Shown piece after piece: positions 26,099 to 34,999 of a stretch of DNA of 64,000 nucleotides. The notes beneath the pieces are model-generated. The model was not told the origin of the DNA. It was given only the letters and a program-made list of their open reading frames with translations, and searched no databases. Position 1 is the first letter of the stretch. Each line of letters starts with the position of its first letter. Both the position numbers and the translations under genes were made by a program. The stretch spans positions 1-64,000 of the forward strand of contig JAFDVI010000014.1 of assembly GCA_018269055.1 (NCBI GenBank), in the 5' to 3' direction. This DNA comes from Acidobacteriota bacterium. GTDB lineage: Bacteria; Acidobacteriota; Blastocatellia; RBC074.

Positions 26099-26803
26099 CT
26101 ATTTAGTTGGTTTCAGGTCTGCATACAGCTTTCCAAATAGGTCTCTGCCTAATTTTATAAGTGACTTGCAGTAATCAAATGATGGGATTATTTCGACAAA
26201 GGGGCCTGTGGTTTTAATCATTCCGCGCTTTTGAAGATAGTTGAAGAGTGCCGGTTCTACCAACAGAAACACGTTAATTTCACCACCCATTATGAAGCGG
26301 ACAAACTTCCCTTCGGGCTGTAAATAACTCCAACTGAGTCGCTTGCCTTCATGAACAATTTGATTCCTGAACCTACCAACCTCCGTTATCTCGCGCCAAT
26401 GATCACTGTTAATTTCGTAACCTCTCCCTTTCAAGAGGAATTTCCTCGCACGACGTATGCCTTTATCAAAATATTCGCCGTCCTTTGGCCCCACTGTCAT
26501 TCTCAGCTTTAGCCCTTCGCATAGATCGAGCAGTTTTTGCTCAACAAACGAATACCAAGTAACTACAAAACTTAGAAGGAGCAATTGCGGAAGCTCTTGC
26601 GATGCTTCAATGTACTCATCGGTGTACTGGTCTTCTAGCAGTTCCGCTTCTGCCTCGCCCATCTCGCGTGCCATATCTTCGTGGTAACGCACTTCCACTT
26701 GCTCGTAATTACAATGCAATGACTCTTGTACAAGCTCAAGATATCTGGACATTTGATCCAGTTCGTAATCTGTTAATAACTTCCTGATGTCTATTCCAGC
26801 CAT
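26099..26803 (-). CDS. HEPN-domain protein, putative RNase of a defence or toxin cassette
   Basis: The 234-residue protein is largely alpha-helical and acidic. Near the middle it has the HEPN ribonuclease motif R-N-x3-H (Arg146-Asn-Gln-Ile-Val-His151 in GRFRNQIVHEGKR), which forms the RNA-cleaving site in dimers of abortive-infection and toxin HEPN proteins. The surrounding helices (SFVVTWYSFVEQKLLDLC, and FDKGIRRARKFLLKGRGYE) fit that fold. No MNT-type nucleotidyltransferase antitoxin is adjacent, so it is a solitary HEPN. The gene is visibly AT-richer than its neighbours, has no clear ribosome site, and is followed at once by an attC-like site. A GTTAGAA sequence lies 36 bases upstream. Together these suggest horizontal arrival as a gene cassette. 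The biological trigger is unknown. Confidence 0.7.
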   Translation of the reverse strand: MAGIDIRKLLTDYELDQMSRYLELVQESLHCNYEQVEVRYHEDMAREMGEAEAELLEDQYTDEYIEASQELPQLLLLSFVVTWYSFVEQKLLDLCEGLKLRMTVGPKDGEYFDKGIRRARKFLLKGRGYEINSDHWREITEVGRFRNQIVHEGKRLSWSYLQPEGKFVRFIMGGEINVFLLVEPALFNYLQKRGMIKTTGPFVEIIPSFDYCKSLIKLGRDLFGKLYADLKPTK

Positions 26804-26954
26804 AGTCGCAAAGATTTAATGGTTTACATCGGTTCTAACGCAGGGCCAGCATGAATTAGGCTGCGAATTGAAGTGTCCATATTTAGACATAATTGTCTAG
26901 TATCAGACTCCTCACTGACGATTCGGTCTTGCAAGCCAAACACGTTGAGCTAGT

Positions 26955-28457
26955 TTATGCTGTCGCCACCTCGCCGACCTTCGCGTGCGACTCTTCTTTC
27001 CTAAACTCCAGCGCATCATCCTGAATCGCGCCGAAGCGGATCATCATCGTGTCGAAAAAGTAATTCTGATAAAGCCGCCACGGCAGTTTGGAACCTTGGC
27101 GGGGAAAGCGATCCATCGCGCGTTGGATGTAGCCCGAAGTCAAATTCAACAACGGCATATCTTCCACCGACGGGTCGTTCAGGCGCGGCATCACCTGGCG
27201 GTAGCCGTGTTTGTCCATATAATTGAGCAACCGGCAAACATACGCGCAAAGCAAATCCGCCTTCAGCGTCCACGAAGCGTTGGTGTAGCCAAACACAAAC
27301 GACAAGTTTGGGAGGCCGGTCAGCATGCAGCCTTTGTAATTCATGGATTTGTTCAATTGCACCAGTTGCCCGTCTACTGTGAGCGAAGCGCCTCCCAGCG
27401 CAACCAAATCCAGCCCCGTAGCCGTGATGATGATGTCGGCGTCCAGGTGTTCACCCGATTTCATCTTCAGTCCGGTGGGCGTGAAGGTGTCAATCAGGCC
27501 GGTGACGATGGAGGCGCGCTTTTCACGCATGGCAATAAACAGATCGCCGTCGGGAACCAGACACATTCGCTGATCCCAGGGGTTGTACGGAGGCGTGAAG
27601 TCGCGATCAATGTCGTAATCCGGCCCAAGTTCTTTACGCAATTGTTTCTTGATCAGCCGCTTGACCAATTCCGGTCGCCGCTGGGACATCTGGTAGATCA
27701 GCATTCCGAACAGCACGTTCTTCCATCGCGTCAGCGTGTACACCATTTTTTCAGGCAGCACGCGGCGCAAGGCATTGGCAACGGCGTCCGAACCGGGCAG
27801 CGAAACCATGTACGTCGGCGACCGCTGCAACATCGTCACGTGTTTGGCGGTTTCGGCCATTGCCGGAACCAGGGTCACGGCAGTAGCTCCGCTGCCGACG
27901 ACCACGACGCGTTTGCCCGCGTAATTCAAATCTTCAGGCCATTTTTGTGGATGAATGATCGTCCCTCGGAACTGTTCAATGCCGGGAAACTCCGGCGTGT
28001 AGCCAGCGTCGTACCGGTAATAGCCGCTGCACATCATCAAAAAGTTACAGGTCATGGTGGAAACTTCCCCGGTTTCGCTGTGGCGACTTTCGACCGTCCA
28101 GCGCGCGGTTTCGCTTGACCATGAAGCTTTGACGACCTTTTGATTGAAACGAATCTTTTTATCCACGCCGTATTCGGCGGCGGTTTCGCGAACGTAGTTC
28201 AAAATCGAAGGGCCATCGGCAATGGCTTTGGCTTCACGCCAGGGTTTGAATTTGTATCCCATCGTGTACATATCCGAATCGGAGCGGATGCCAGGATAGC
28301 GAAACAAATCCCACGTGCCGCCAATGCCTGAGCGGCCTTCCAAAATGGCGATGGATTTGTTCGGACATTCGCGTTGTAAATGACAGGCCGCGCCGATGCC
28401 CGAAAGCCCCGCGCCAACGATCAATACGTCTACGTAATTTGAAGGATGGTTTGCCAT
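26955..28457 (-). CDS. FAD-dependent Baeyer-Villiger-type monooxygenase (EthA-like)
   Basis: The 500-residue enzyme has an N-terminal FAD-binding Rossmann motif (GAGLSG, 15-20), a second NADPH-binding motif (GSGATA, 188-193) and the Baeyer-Villiger fingerprint FRGTIIHPQKWP (163-174). The RYPGIRSDSDMYTMGYKF segment is typical of the EthA branch. Such enzymes insert oxygen next to ketones or oxidise sulfur using NADPH and O2. The substrate is unknown. It is the last of four minus-strand genes with short gaps, all small redox or detoxification proteins, possibly one operon. Confidence 0.88.
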   Translation of the reverse strand: MANHPSNYVDVLIVGAGLSGIGAACHLQRECPNKSIAILEGRSGIGGTWDLFRYPGIRSDSDMYTMGYKFKPWREAKAIADGPSILNYVRETAAEYGVDKKIRFNQKVVKASWSSETARWTVESRHSETGEVSTMTCNFLMMCSGYYRYDAGYTPEFPGIEQFRGTIIHPQKWPEDLNYAGKRVVVVGSGATAVTLVPAMAETAKHVTMLQRSPTYMVSLPGSDAVANALRRVLPEKMVYTLTRWKNVLFGMLIYQMSQRRPELVKRLIKKQLRKELGPDYDIDRDFTPPYNPWDQRMCLVPDGDLFIAMREKRASIVTGLIDTFTPTGLKMKSGEHLDADIIITATGLDLVALGGASLTVDGQLVQLNKSMNYKGCMLTGLPNLSFVFGYTNASWTLKADLLCAYVCRLLNYMDKHGYRQVMPRLNDPSVEDMPLLNLTSGYIQRAMDRFPRQGSKLPWRLYQNYFFDTMMIRFGAIQDDALEFRKEESHAKVGEVATA

Positions 28458-28491
28458 AACTTGTTACCCAATTGATTTCATTCGTTTCGAT

Positions 28492-29001
28492 TCAGTTCCA
28501 ATCCGCAGCAGGTCTTCCCTGCCAAAGCCAGGCGATGTAATCCACCAGTGGAGGTTCGCCGCCCAATTCCCGAAGCCGAGCATTCACTTGCCCTCTGTGA
28601 TACGCAGTGTGCAGCGCCACTTGTAAGGCTGTTTCGCCGACGGTCGTGATTTCGGGAGTGCGGCCAAACCGTTTCTCCACCATCGCTGCCCACGGCAAAG
28701 GCATTGGTTGCTTCAAGCTGTCTTCGTCGAGATTGTCGAGATGTGTGTTCACTTCTGCGTAATAACCTCGCGCCCAATCCTGCAAACTCCGAGCGTCGCT
28801 GAATTTTGGAAATCCATCTTCAAACGATTCGCCGCGCCAAGCCTTCAAAAATGCGCGTTGAACAACGTGCAGATGGTAGAGCACTTCCTGCAGCTTCGCG
28901 TCTTCGGTTGCCGCTGGCAACGCCAGAACGGCTTTCCAGACGGCGGCATCCGCCCATTGCATGTGTGCAAACAAGTCCAGGATCGTTGCGACGGTAATCA
29001 T
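28492..29001 (-). CDS. DinB-family four-helix metal-binding protein
   Basis: At 169 residues it has the expected DinB/YfiT size. The metal-binding histidines fit: HLHVV (His43/His45) in helix two and HTAYHRG (His131, His135) in the last helix, followed by the family end LRELGGEPPLVDYIAW. DinB-fold enzymes include thiol-dependent transferases and hydrolases; many are damage- or stress-induced, with unknown substrates. GAGGAA precedes the ATG. Gaps to the neighbours are 34 and 66 bases. Confidence 0.85.
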   Translation of the reverse strand: MITVATILDLFAHMQWADAAVWKAVLALPAATEDAKLQEVLYHLHVVQRAFLKAWRGESFEDGFPKFSDARSLQDWARGYYAEVNTHLDNLDEDSLKQPMPLPWAAMVEKRFGRTPEITTVGETALQVALHTAYHRGQVNARLRELGGEPPLVDYIAWLWQGRPAADWN

Positions 29002-29067
29002 TTCAGTTCCTCAAACTAAAGGCTTTGCCAGCATTCCGTAGGCCTGACAGCCTATCCATTGTCGAAG

Positions 29068-29622
29068 TCACTCTTGCCGATGCCAAAGAGTGGGAAGCGT
29101 TTCATCTTTTCCAATGTGGTATTCGCTCTGAACCAAGCCACTGGGATAAGAACGCGTAGCGATATGGCGGAGCCGAATATCTCCCGGTAAGGAGCCAAAA
29201 AGAGGAATTCCGTCACCAATCAACACAGGGATACGCGTGATAATCAGGCGCTGAATTAATCCGGCGCGCAGGAACCGCTGAACGGTGATCCCACCATCTA
29301 CATAAAGATGATGGAACCCGCGCGCCTCAAGTTGCGACACGATTTCAGAGGGATCGCCGAACAATTGTTCGACCACAGCGCCCGCAGGAGCCGGTTCAAG
29401 TTTCTGCGTGCTGAGCACAAAAACTGGCTTTTTGTCATAAGGCCAGGCGCCAAACGCCAGAACAATTTCATAGGTATTGCGGCCAATGACAAGCGCATCA
29501 ACTGTGGACATGAACTCTTCATATCCATGCTCTTCGCAATCATCAGGCAACCAATCAAGCCCGCCATTTGGACGGGCAATAAAACCATCAACGCTTGTTC
29601 CCACAAAGACAGAAGCCCTCAT
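29068..29622 (-). CDS. RibD C-terminal/dihydrofolate-reductase-like protein
   Basis: The 184-residue protein has the reductase fold: the N-terminal strand and loop SVFVGTSVDGFIARPNGGLDWL, ALVIGRNTYEIVLAFG, and the NADPH loop region HHLYVDGGITVQRFLRAGLI. It lacks the deaminase half of RibD and is not a housekeeping FolA. Members of this group are predicted NADPH-dependent reductases of unassigned substrates. A short inverted repeat GGCCTGACAG flanks the gene on both sides. Confidence 0.85.
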   Translation of the reverse strand: MRASVFVGTSVDGFIARPNGGLDWLPDDCEEHGYEEFMSTVDALVIGRNTYEIVLAFGAWPYDKKPVFVLSTQKLEPAPAGAVVEQLFGDPSEIVSQLEARGFHHLYVDGGITVQRFLRAGLIQRLIITRIPVLIGDGIPLFGSLPGDIRLRHIATRSYPSGLVQSEYHIGKDETLPTLWHRQE

Positions 29623-29686
29623 AACTTACCCCATTCGCGCGATTCGATATGATTTATTGGCGGTTACAGCCTGTCAGGCCAATGAT

Positions 29687-30151
29687 TTACTCAAGATTAA
29701 TACCATGCGAATTGCCGGCGACGACACGGAACACGGGAAACTTTGCCGCGATTCGCTCGAACTCAGAAAGCGGCGCATCCGAATCAATGGGCAGATGCTG
29801 TCTGGCACCTGGCGCTCGTTCCAGGTAAGCCTTCAAGATCGGAGCACGCCGCTCCAAGGAAACTTCTTCAAGATGCACTTGTTCGCTTCGTCCGTGGCGA
29901 AGCGTGACATTTCCGCCCGCCGCTTTCGCATTTTGAACCCAATTGCTTTCCGCCCCAAGCATAGACACAAGGTAGCGTTCGCCTTTGATGATCACCATGA
30001 CCAGTGGAAGACTGGTCATGCGACCGGATCGCCTGCCGCGTACTTCCAAAGTAACCAGATAGTTCGGGGCAATTCCAAGCCCATGCACTATAAGTATGGA
30101 CGCCAACCAATTGGGATGACCGCCGTGATATAGCCATTTCCTCAGCTTCAT
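29687..30151 (-). CDS. Deazaflavin/F420-type nitroreductase-family protein (DDN-like)
   Basis: The 154-residue split-barrel protein carries the family pattern LVTLEVRGRRSGRMTSLPLVMV, GERYLVSMLGAESNWVQNAKAAGGNVTLRHG, which defines the deazaflavin-dependent nitroreductase (DUF385) group. Characterised relatives use reduced cofactor F420 to reduce nitro groups or quinones; others bind flavins. Whether this organism makes F420 cannot be judged here. It is the first gene of the four-gene minus-strand run and is divergent from a VOC gene. Confidence 0.8.
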   Translation of the reverse strand: MKLRKWLYHGGHPNWLASILIVHGLGIAPNYLVTLEVRGRRSGRMTSLPLVMVIIKGERYLVSMLGAESNWVQNAKAAGGNVTLRHGRSEQVHLEEVSLERRAPILKAYLERAPGARQHLPIDSDAPLSEFERIAAKFPVFRVVAGNSHGINLE

Positions 30152-30295
30152 CGTAGTAATACCTCGACGGGTTTCCCGCTTTCAGAACTTCGAGTAACCC
30201 GGGTTTCCGGCGGACGAAATCGGGTTGATGATTTGGCGGATAAGCTTGAGATGTGGCGGAGTATAGTTCCGGCCAATTGTCGCCGCAAATTTTTC

Positions 30296-30314
30296 GTGGC
30301 AAGCTTCCTGCCAC
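30296..30314. other. Small hairpin directly upstream of the VOC gene
   Basis: GTGGCA and TGCCAC form a perfect 6-bp stem with a 7-base loop, five bases before the GGAG ribosome site. It could modulate initiation or be a lone REP-type palindrome. Confidence 0.35.
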
Positions 30315-30327
30315 TTCCGGAGAAAAT

Positions 30328-30726
30328 ATGACCAACTCTGAAACCATCAATTACGTTTCTGCCAACGAACAACTCGCCGTTGAAATTTACGTCCGCGATT
30401 TGCGGCTGTCACTGGCGTTTTATCAAACGCTGGGCTTCAAACTGCTCCGTCAGGAACCGGCCTTTGCCGAATTGGCATGGGAGGATTCGCGGCTGATGTT
30501 GGAAGAATTCAAACAGATGCCTTCGCCGCCGCCATTTCCCGTGGCCAACATTCGCGTGATGGTTCCGAACGTTGATGAATATCGCGCATTGGCCAAACAG
30601 ATGGGTGCGCGCATCTTTCGGGAACTGGGTGACCGCGATTATGGATTGCGGGATTTCACTTTGGTTGGGCCGGATGGCATTGGAATTCGCTTCGCAACGG
30701 AATTACCCGATTCCACTCCTCACTAA
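30328..30726 (+). CDS. VOC-family (glyoxalase/bleomycin-resistance fold) protein
   Basis: The 132-residue protein contains one vicinal-oxygen-chelate unit pair: AVEIYVRDLRLSLAFYQTLGFKLL, LMLEEFKQM and GLRDFTLVGPDGIGIRF. The usual first metal histidine is replaced by a glutamate (AVEIYV), so it may be a binding-type member (antibiotic sequestration) and not a metalloenzyme. GGAG lies just before the ATG; a longer frame upstream runs through the hairpin and has no ribosome site. It ends six bases from the convergent LolA-like gene. Confidence 0.8.
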   Translation: MTNSETINYVSANEQLAVEIYVRDLRLSLAFYQTLGFKLLRQEPAFAELAWEDSRLMLEEFKQMPSPPPFPVANIRVMVPNVDEYRALAKQMGARIFRELGDRDYGLRDFTLVGPDGIGIRFATELPDSTPH

Positions 30727-30732
30727 GCCGGT

Positions 30733-31587
30733 TTACTTGATCGTAAACAAAGCGTCGTCGAGTTTTGGATTATGGCTGATCCGATCAAAACTCACAGCCC
30801 ATTCCTGAATCAAGGCAGCTTTGCCTCCTTCGGCATTAAATAAAAGTTTGTACTTGCGGGGTAACGTCAATCCGTCCACCGTTCGAAAATCATCAAATTC
30901 CTCGGTCACGGAATAATAGCTTTCTTGATTCGCGTTCGGGTTGTCGCGCGAACCGATCATCGCGGCAACTTCATACTGATAGCGTGTGCGAACGTGGCGA
31001 AAGGTTTCCGGATCAAAATACAGCAATGTCTTCAAATCTGTCGAACCTTTGCGCGGACGATAGCCGAGTTCGTGTAACTGGCGTCCGTCAATTTTCTTCA
31101 GCCCACGATATTCCAGTTTGGGCTGGGATTGATCAATGTGCAGCAAGGGCCAGGCCGTGGACAGTACGCCGCCAACCAAACCCTCTTTCAGGGGCATGCT
31201 CTGGACAGTGGCGAACAGCGACAACGGAGAGCGACTCCCCCCTGGCTGGAATCCCGCGGTGACCTTGTTTCCGTCAAAAGCCATGTCTTCGCCGACATAA
31301 TCTGCAGTCTGGAACTGAATCCCCAAACGGAATTTTGCTCCTGAAGCCACCAACATCGCTTGGCCGGACAGGTTAGCAGTACCACCGACTCGAATTACAA
31401 ATTGAGATGGGCCGCTGGTCATCCGCGAAGTGATTTTTGCTCTGGCGTCAGCATTGCCGAGGGAATCCAGGTGTTTGGCAACCAACTCTTCCGGCTTCAT
31501 CTTTTCATCGGCAATCGCGCTCTCGAAATATGGTACAAACGCAAAACAGAAAACGGTTACAGTCAAAACCAGTTTATTTATGTTCAT
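30733..31587 (-). CDS. Exported LolA-like protein, unknown function
   Basis: This 284-residue protein has a signal peptide (residues ~1-26) and a half-barrel-type domain. Alternating strands such as GAKFRLGIQF, MAFDGNKVTAGF and YRGLKKIDGRQLHELGY are followed by TLLYFDPETFRHVRTRYQYE and a tail LDDALFTIK. Similar pieces and the same final motif (VDDTLFTIP) occur in the C-terminal half of the cytochrome encoded at 36878-38008, so the two share a domain. Such folds bind lipids or peptides in the periplasm. It starts 15 bases after the peroxidase/beta-helix gene with AAGGAG, so it is co-transcribed with it. Confidence 0.7.
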   Translation of the reverse strand: MNINKLVLTVTVFCFAFVPYFESAIADEKMKPEELVAKHLDSLGNADARAKITSRMTSGPSQFVIRVGGTANLSGQAMLVASGAKFRLGIQFQTADYVGEDMAFDGNKVTAGFQPGGSRSPLSLFATVQSMPLKEGLVGGVLSTAWPLLHIDQSQPKLEYRGLKKIDGRQLHELGYRPRKGSTDLKTLLYFDPETFRHVRTRYQYEVAAMIGSRDNPNANQESYYSVTEEFDDFRTVDGLTLPRKYKLLFNAEGGKAALIQEWAVSFDRISHNPKLDDALFTIK

Positions 31588-31602
31588 ATTGATGCGCTCC
31601 TT

Positions 31603-33939
31603 TCAAAGCCATTTGTCACGAATCAGGGTGAATCCCCGTGTAAAGGCTCGCCGCAAAGGATTCGGCCAGTTGTCAGACGGCAGGATCGCCGGAAAGCTTT
31701 TCACGCCGGATTGTTCAAAGGAATTGTTCCAACCGCTGCCGTCCCAAAAAATGTCGCAGTTTTTTGCGCCAATGTCTTTGATCAAACCGGCAGGATTGCG
31801 TCCGTTGTCGGCGAAGGTGTTGCCGAAAATTCGATTACTTTCCGGGATCGAACCAACGTCAAATGTTCGGCCTTTCGGAAAGGCTACGGCCAATCCCACA
31901 ACCGCCAAGCCAAACGAATCATTGGCCCGAATTTCATTGGCTGTTACCTCCGTACGGTCGGCAGCCATAATCAGCATTCCGGTTCCGGGGATCAGTTTGC
32001 CGACAATCGCGTTCGGGTCGCCAAAGTTCGCGTGGTTGTTGTTGATGATCCGATTGTTGCGGATCTTGTGATCGCTGCCGACTTTCGACGGATTGTTCGG
32101 CAACAGGAACACCAAAATTCCCCCTGTGTTGTCGTGCAGGTAATTGTTTTCAACCAACGCGTTAACACTGTTTTCGATTTCGATGCCCGCGACGTTTTCA
32201 TAACATTCGTTGTTGCGAACAATGATGTCGCGCGATTGGCCAACATAAATCGCCGCGTCTTTGATTTTGGTCAGCTTGCAGTTTTCAACCAGCACACCTT
32301 TGCATTCCACCGGATACACTCCATACAGCCCTGTGTTTTCGACGACCAAATCTCGGAACGTGACATCGGTCGCTCCGTGAACGGTAATGCCGTTGTTGAG
32401 GTAATCCTTGACCATCAATCCTTCGATGGTGAACCGGTGGCCGGAAGTAATGACGGCATCAGTCAGTTTGTTTTGACCATCCAGAATGGCTCGCTGGCCG
32501 TTTTCGACGATGCCGCGAATGGTGATGTTATCCATGTCAATCAAAAGCGTTTCGTTGTACGCGCCGGGCTGAATTTCAATCGTGTCCCCGGCGACGCTGC
32601 GGTCAAGCGCGGATTGAATGGATTCGCCGGGTTGGATGCGCCAGGTCGTGGGATCGCGCCGAGCGGGCGCGGGCACAGCCGTGAACGAAGCCGGATTTCT
32701 GGCCGCCAGTGCCGACGGTTTGATGCCCTGCTTCAAACGCGGAACGACCGGCAATCCGGAGGGAACTTTTTCAGGAAACTCCGGCAAGTTCGACTCGTCC
32801 GTCAGCGCGTGCAGGAACGCAATCAAATCATTCCGTTCCTCGGAGGTAATAGGAAAACGCCGCACTTTGTCGTCAATGTTTTTCAAGTCCATGCCGTTTC
32901 CGTGTCCGCCGCCCGAAGCGTAAAAGTTGACGACATCTTCCAGCGTCAAAAAGCGTCCGTTGTGCATGTACGGCGCAGTCAAAGCGATGTTGCGCAGCGT
33001 CGGGACTTTGAAGGCGTGGTTGTACGGCTCGCCGCCCTCGATTTCGGCGCGCCCTAAATCGTCTGGCTGAGCATATTGCCCCAACATTGGCGGCACACCG
33101 ATGACTTTGAAATCTGGATTGGCAAAGGTCGGAAACCCGTGACACTCAAAACAGCGCGTTTTTAGCGAACGAAACAGCGTCAATCCCCTGCGCTGTTCGG
33201 CGGTTAATGCCGTCATGTCGCCAGCGGCGTATCGGTCAAACGGCGAATTATTGCTGATCAGCGTTCGCTCGAAGGCGGCTACGGCATTGGTCACGTTTTC
33301 AAAGGTCACCGCCGAGCCGCTCGAACCTGCAAACGCCTTGTCGAAACTCGTCACGTATTCGGGGATTTTTTTGAGTTCTTCGACCAGTTCTTCGGGCTTC
33401 TGGTTCATTTCGTCGGCAGCAGTAATCGGTGAACGCGCCTGGTCTTCCAGGTCTTTGGCGCGACCGTCCCAAAACAATTTGAAATTGTAGGCTGCATTCC
33501 AAATCGTGGGCGCGTTACGGCGAAGCACTTTGCCGCTCTTGCGATCCAACCCTGTTCCTTGCCCGCCGACACCCATCGAGGTAAATCGCCCATCGCTGAA
33601 TCCCAGATCGGGATGATGGCAGGTCGCGCACGATAGCGTGTTGTCGCCGGACAAAATCGGATCAAAAAACAGCAATCGGCCAAGTTCGGACTTTTCCTTT
33701 GTCGTGGGATTGTCGGCGCGTTGATTCATCGCAGGAAAGGATCGGCGCAATCCTCCGCTGCCGGGATTGCCGTTGGAATAGCCTGCGGGCGGGCGATCTT
33801 CCGGAAATTCGATCATTCCGATGGCCAGCACTGCGGCCGCCAGCCCACCAAGAAATGCAACCAAAAGCATTAAACCCCGGCGAAGTTTTCGGCCTTTCGG
33901 CGCGGAAGGAGCGGCAGGTGGATACGAGAGGTTGTTCAT
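31603..33939 (-). CDS. Dihaem cytochrome c peroxidase (MauG/CcpA type) fused to a right-handed beta-helix
   Basis: The 778-residue protein begins with a membrane anchor (~22-42). A two-domain MauG/cytochrome c peroxidase part (~60-395) follows with haem motifs CATCH (104-108) and CFECH (263-267), plus [19 protein letters not shown] and an [16 protein letters not shown] end. From ~430 a parallel beta-helix takes over, with the repeated pattern of [32 protein letters not shown] and [20 protein letters not shown], as in NosD- or pectate-lyase-like folds. The combination links electron transfer to a carbohydrate- or surface-binding helix and is unusual. It lies between a CMD-family gene and a LolA-like gene in one probable operon. 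Substrate and partner are unknown. Confidence 0.85.
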   Translation of the reverse strand: MNNLSYPPAAPSAPKGRKLRRGLMLLVAFLGGLAAAVLAIGMIEFPEDRPPAGYSNGNPGSGGLRRSFPAMNQRADNPTTKEKSELGRLLFFDPILSGDNTLSCATCHHPDLGFSDGRFTSMGVGGQGTGLDRKSGKVLRRNAPTIWNAAYNFKLFWDGRAKDLEDQARSPITAADEMNQKPEELVEELKKIPEYVTSFDKAFAGSSGSAVTFENVTNAVAAFERTLISNNSPFDRYAAGDMTALTAEQRRGLTLFRSLKTRCFECHGFPTFANPDFKVIGVPPMLGQYAQPDDLGRAEIEGGEPYNHAFKVPTLRNIALTAPYMHNGRFLTLEDVVNFYASGGGHGNGMDLKNIDDKVRRFPITSEERNDLIAFLHALTDESNLPEFPEKVPSGLPVVPRLKQGIKPSALAARNPASFTAVPAPARRDPTTWRIQPGESIQSALDRSVAGDTIEIQPGAYNETLLIDMDNITIRGIVENGQRAILDGQNKLTDAVITSGHRFTIEGLMVKDYLNNGITVHGATDVTFRDLVVENTGLYGVYPVECKGVLVENCKLTKIKDAAIYVGQSRDIIVRNNECYENVAGIEIENSVNALVENNYLHDNTGGILVFLLPNNPSKVGSDHKIRNNRIINNNHANFGDPNAIVGKLIPGTGMLIMAADRTEVTANEIRANDSFGLAVVGLAVAFPKGRTFDVGSIPESNRIFGNTFADNGRNPAGLIKDIGAKNCDIFWDGSGWNNSFEQSGVKSFPAILPSDNWPNPLRRAFTRGFTLIRDKWL

Positions 33940-33999
33940 AACATCCCCTTTGAAAAATTTTTCGATGAAATCCGTGAATGTTGCTGTTCGCGAACTCAG

Positions 34000-34554
34000 T
34001 TACAGATCGAATCCCGGAACGCCTTCATCGCGCTGTACGCCGAGCGTGTTCAGCGCCATAGACACCAGATTGTATTGCCCAACCGCGAAGATCAAATCCA
34101 AAAGTTGCTGCGTGGAAAGATTTTCCGTCAATTTGTGCCAAGTCAGATCGCTGATAAATGATTCAGCGTGAAGCTCGTCGGCGGCTCTGAGCACGGCGCG
34201 CTCCAATTCGTTCCAACCCTCAGCGTCCGGACCGGTTTTGATTCGACGAATTTCGTCGTCCGTTAAACCGGCTCTTCTGCCGATCAAAACGTGCTGGCCA
34301 AATTCATATTCGCTGCGACAAAGCCAGCCGATTCGCAAAATCACCATTTCGCGTTCGCGCGGCGGCAAGGTGGATTTCCCCAAGACGTGTGAGCCAAACA
34401 CCATCCATCGCTCCAGCAGTTTCGGGTGATGCACCAAAGTCCGGAAAATGTTGAATACCTGGCCCCGCATTTTGGAACGTTCCAATACGCCCAGCGCTTC
34501 TTCATCCAACTGATCATCCGCCAAAGGTTTTATCCTCGGTTCCTCCAAATGCAT
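34000..34554 (-). CDS. Carboxymuconolactone decarboxylase (CMD)-family protein
   Basis: The 184-residue helical protein has the CMD core PPREREMVILRIGWLCRSEYEFGQHVLIG, with Cys79, Glu84 and His88. Only one cysteine of the AhpD-type CxxC pair is present, so peroxidase-type thiol chemistry is unlikely; the protein is closer to the decarboxylase/lactonase-like branch. AGGAG precedes the ATG at nine bases. It heads the run with the peroxidase/beta-helix and LolA-like genes, 60 bases upstream of them. Confidence 0.82.
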   Translation of the reverse strand: MHLEEPRIKPLADDQLDEEALGVLERSKMRGQVFNIFRTLVHHPKLLERWMVFGSHVLGKSTLPPREREMVILRIGWLCRSEYEFGQHVLIGRRAGLTDDEIRRIKTGPDAEGWNELERAVLRAADELHAESFISDLTWHKLTENLSTQQLLDLIFAVGQYNLVSMALNTLGVQRDEGVPGFDL

Positions 34555-34999
34555 TCACTTATCTCCTGATGAAATCTATCAAGCGAACTTTGCTACCGGC
34601 TTCTACCACACTTGCTCGCAGATGGCACGACCGGAACGCCCAAGTCGGGATTACAAGAAAGCACTTGCGCCAACCCCTGACATAATCTAAAGTTAGCGGC
34701 GATGTCAGCGCTTGAGCGGGTAAGTTTAGCGATTGTTGCTGGCTATATTCACCATAAAATTCTGACAGAAAACAGTCAGACGGATTCAACGACAAGCCCA
34801 GAGTTGAGACACTCAACCAAAATAGCCCCCGAATGCATGATTCCTCCCACCAGGAAATTGAATTATTTTTCTATCTGTTAGCCCGCGTCCGGGTCACTGG
34901 TTCGGAAACGGGTGATTTATTTCAGAACGAAGATTGTGGCATTGACCATTGCGAACCCGCTCTTCCTGCCTCCTTCTTCTGAAAGCACGAGCAATTTAC
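34555..34999. other. Divergent intergenic region
   Basis: About 445 bases separate the CMD operon from the histidine kinase. Short frames here do not show coding character. It should hold both promoters. No reliable hexamer pair, operator or RNA fold was identified. Confidence 0.4.

Noticed and set aside
26831-26870. A second attC upstream of the HEPN gene (minus strand GCCTAAT...GTTAGAA)
   Set aside because: Only a core-like GTTAGAA and a poor left box 30 bases apart are visible; the paired inner arms are missing. It could be a deleted site, but it is too short to call.
26985-28118. A 377-codon plus-strand frame
   Set aside because: It is antisense to the FAD monooxygenase, which has all its cofactor motifs.
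29041-29680. GGCCTGACAG inverted repeat flanking the RibD-C reductase gene
   Set aside because: The match is only ten bases, and the palindromes are weak. It may be a decayed REP pair, but the evidence is below that for the other elements.
31360-33057. A 565-codon open frame on the plus strand
   Set aside because: It is antisense to the peroxidase/beta-helix gene, whose haem motifs and beta-helix repeats are unambiguous. The frame encodes a low-similarity Arg/Val/Asn-rich sequence caused by codon bias.
34559-34816. An 85-codon minus-strand frame upstream of the CMD gene
   Set aside because: It has no ribosome site and no coherent composition, and it overlaps the probable promoter region.
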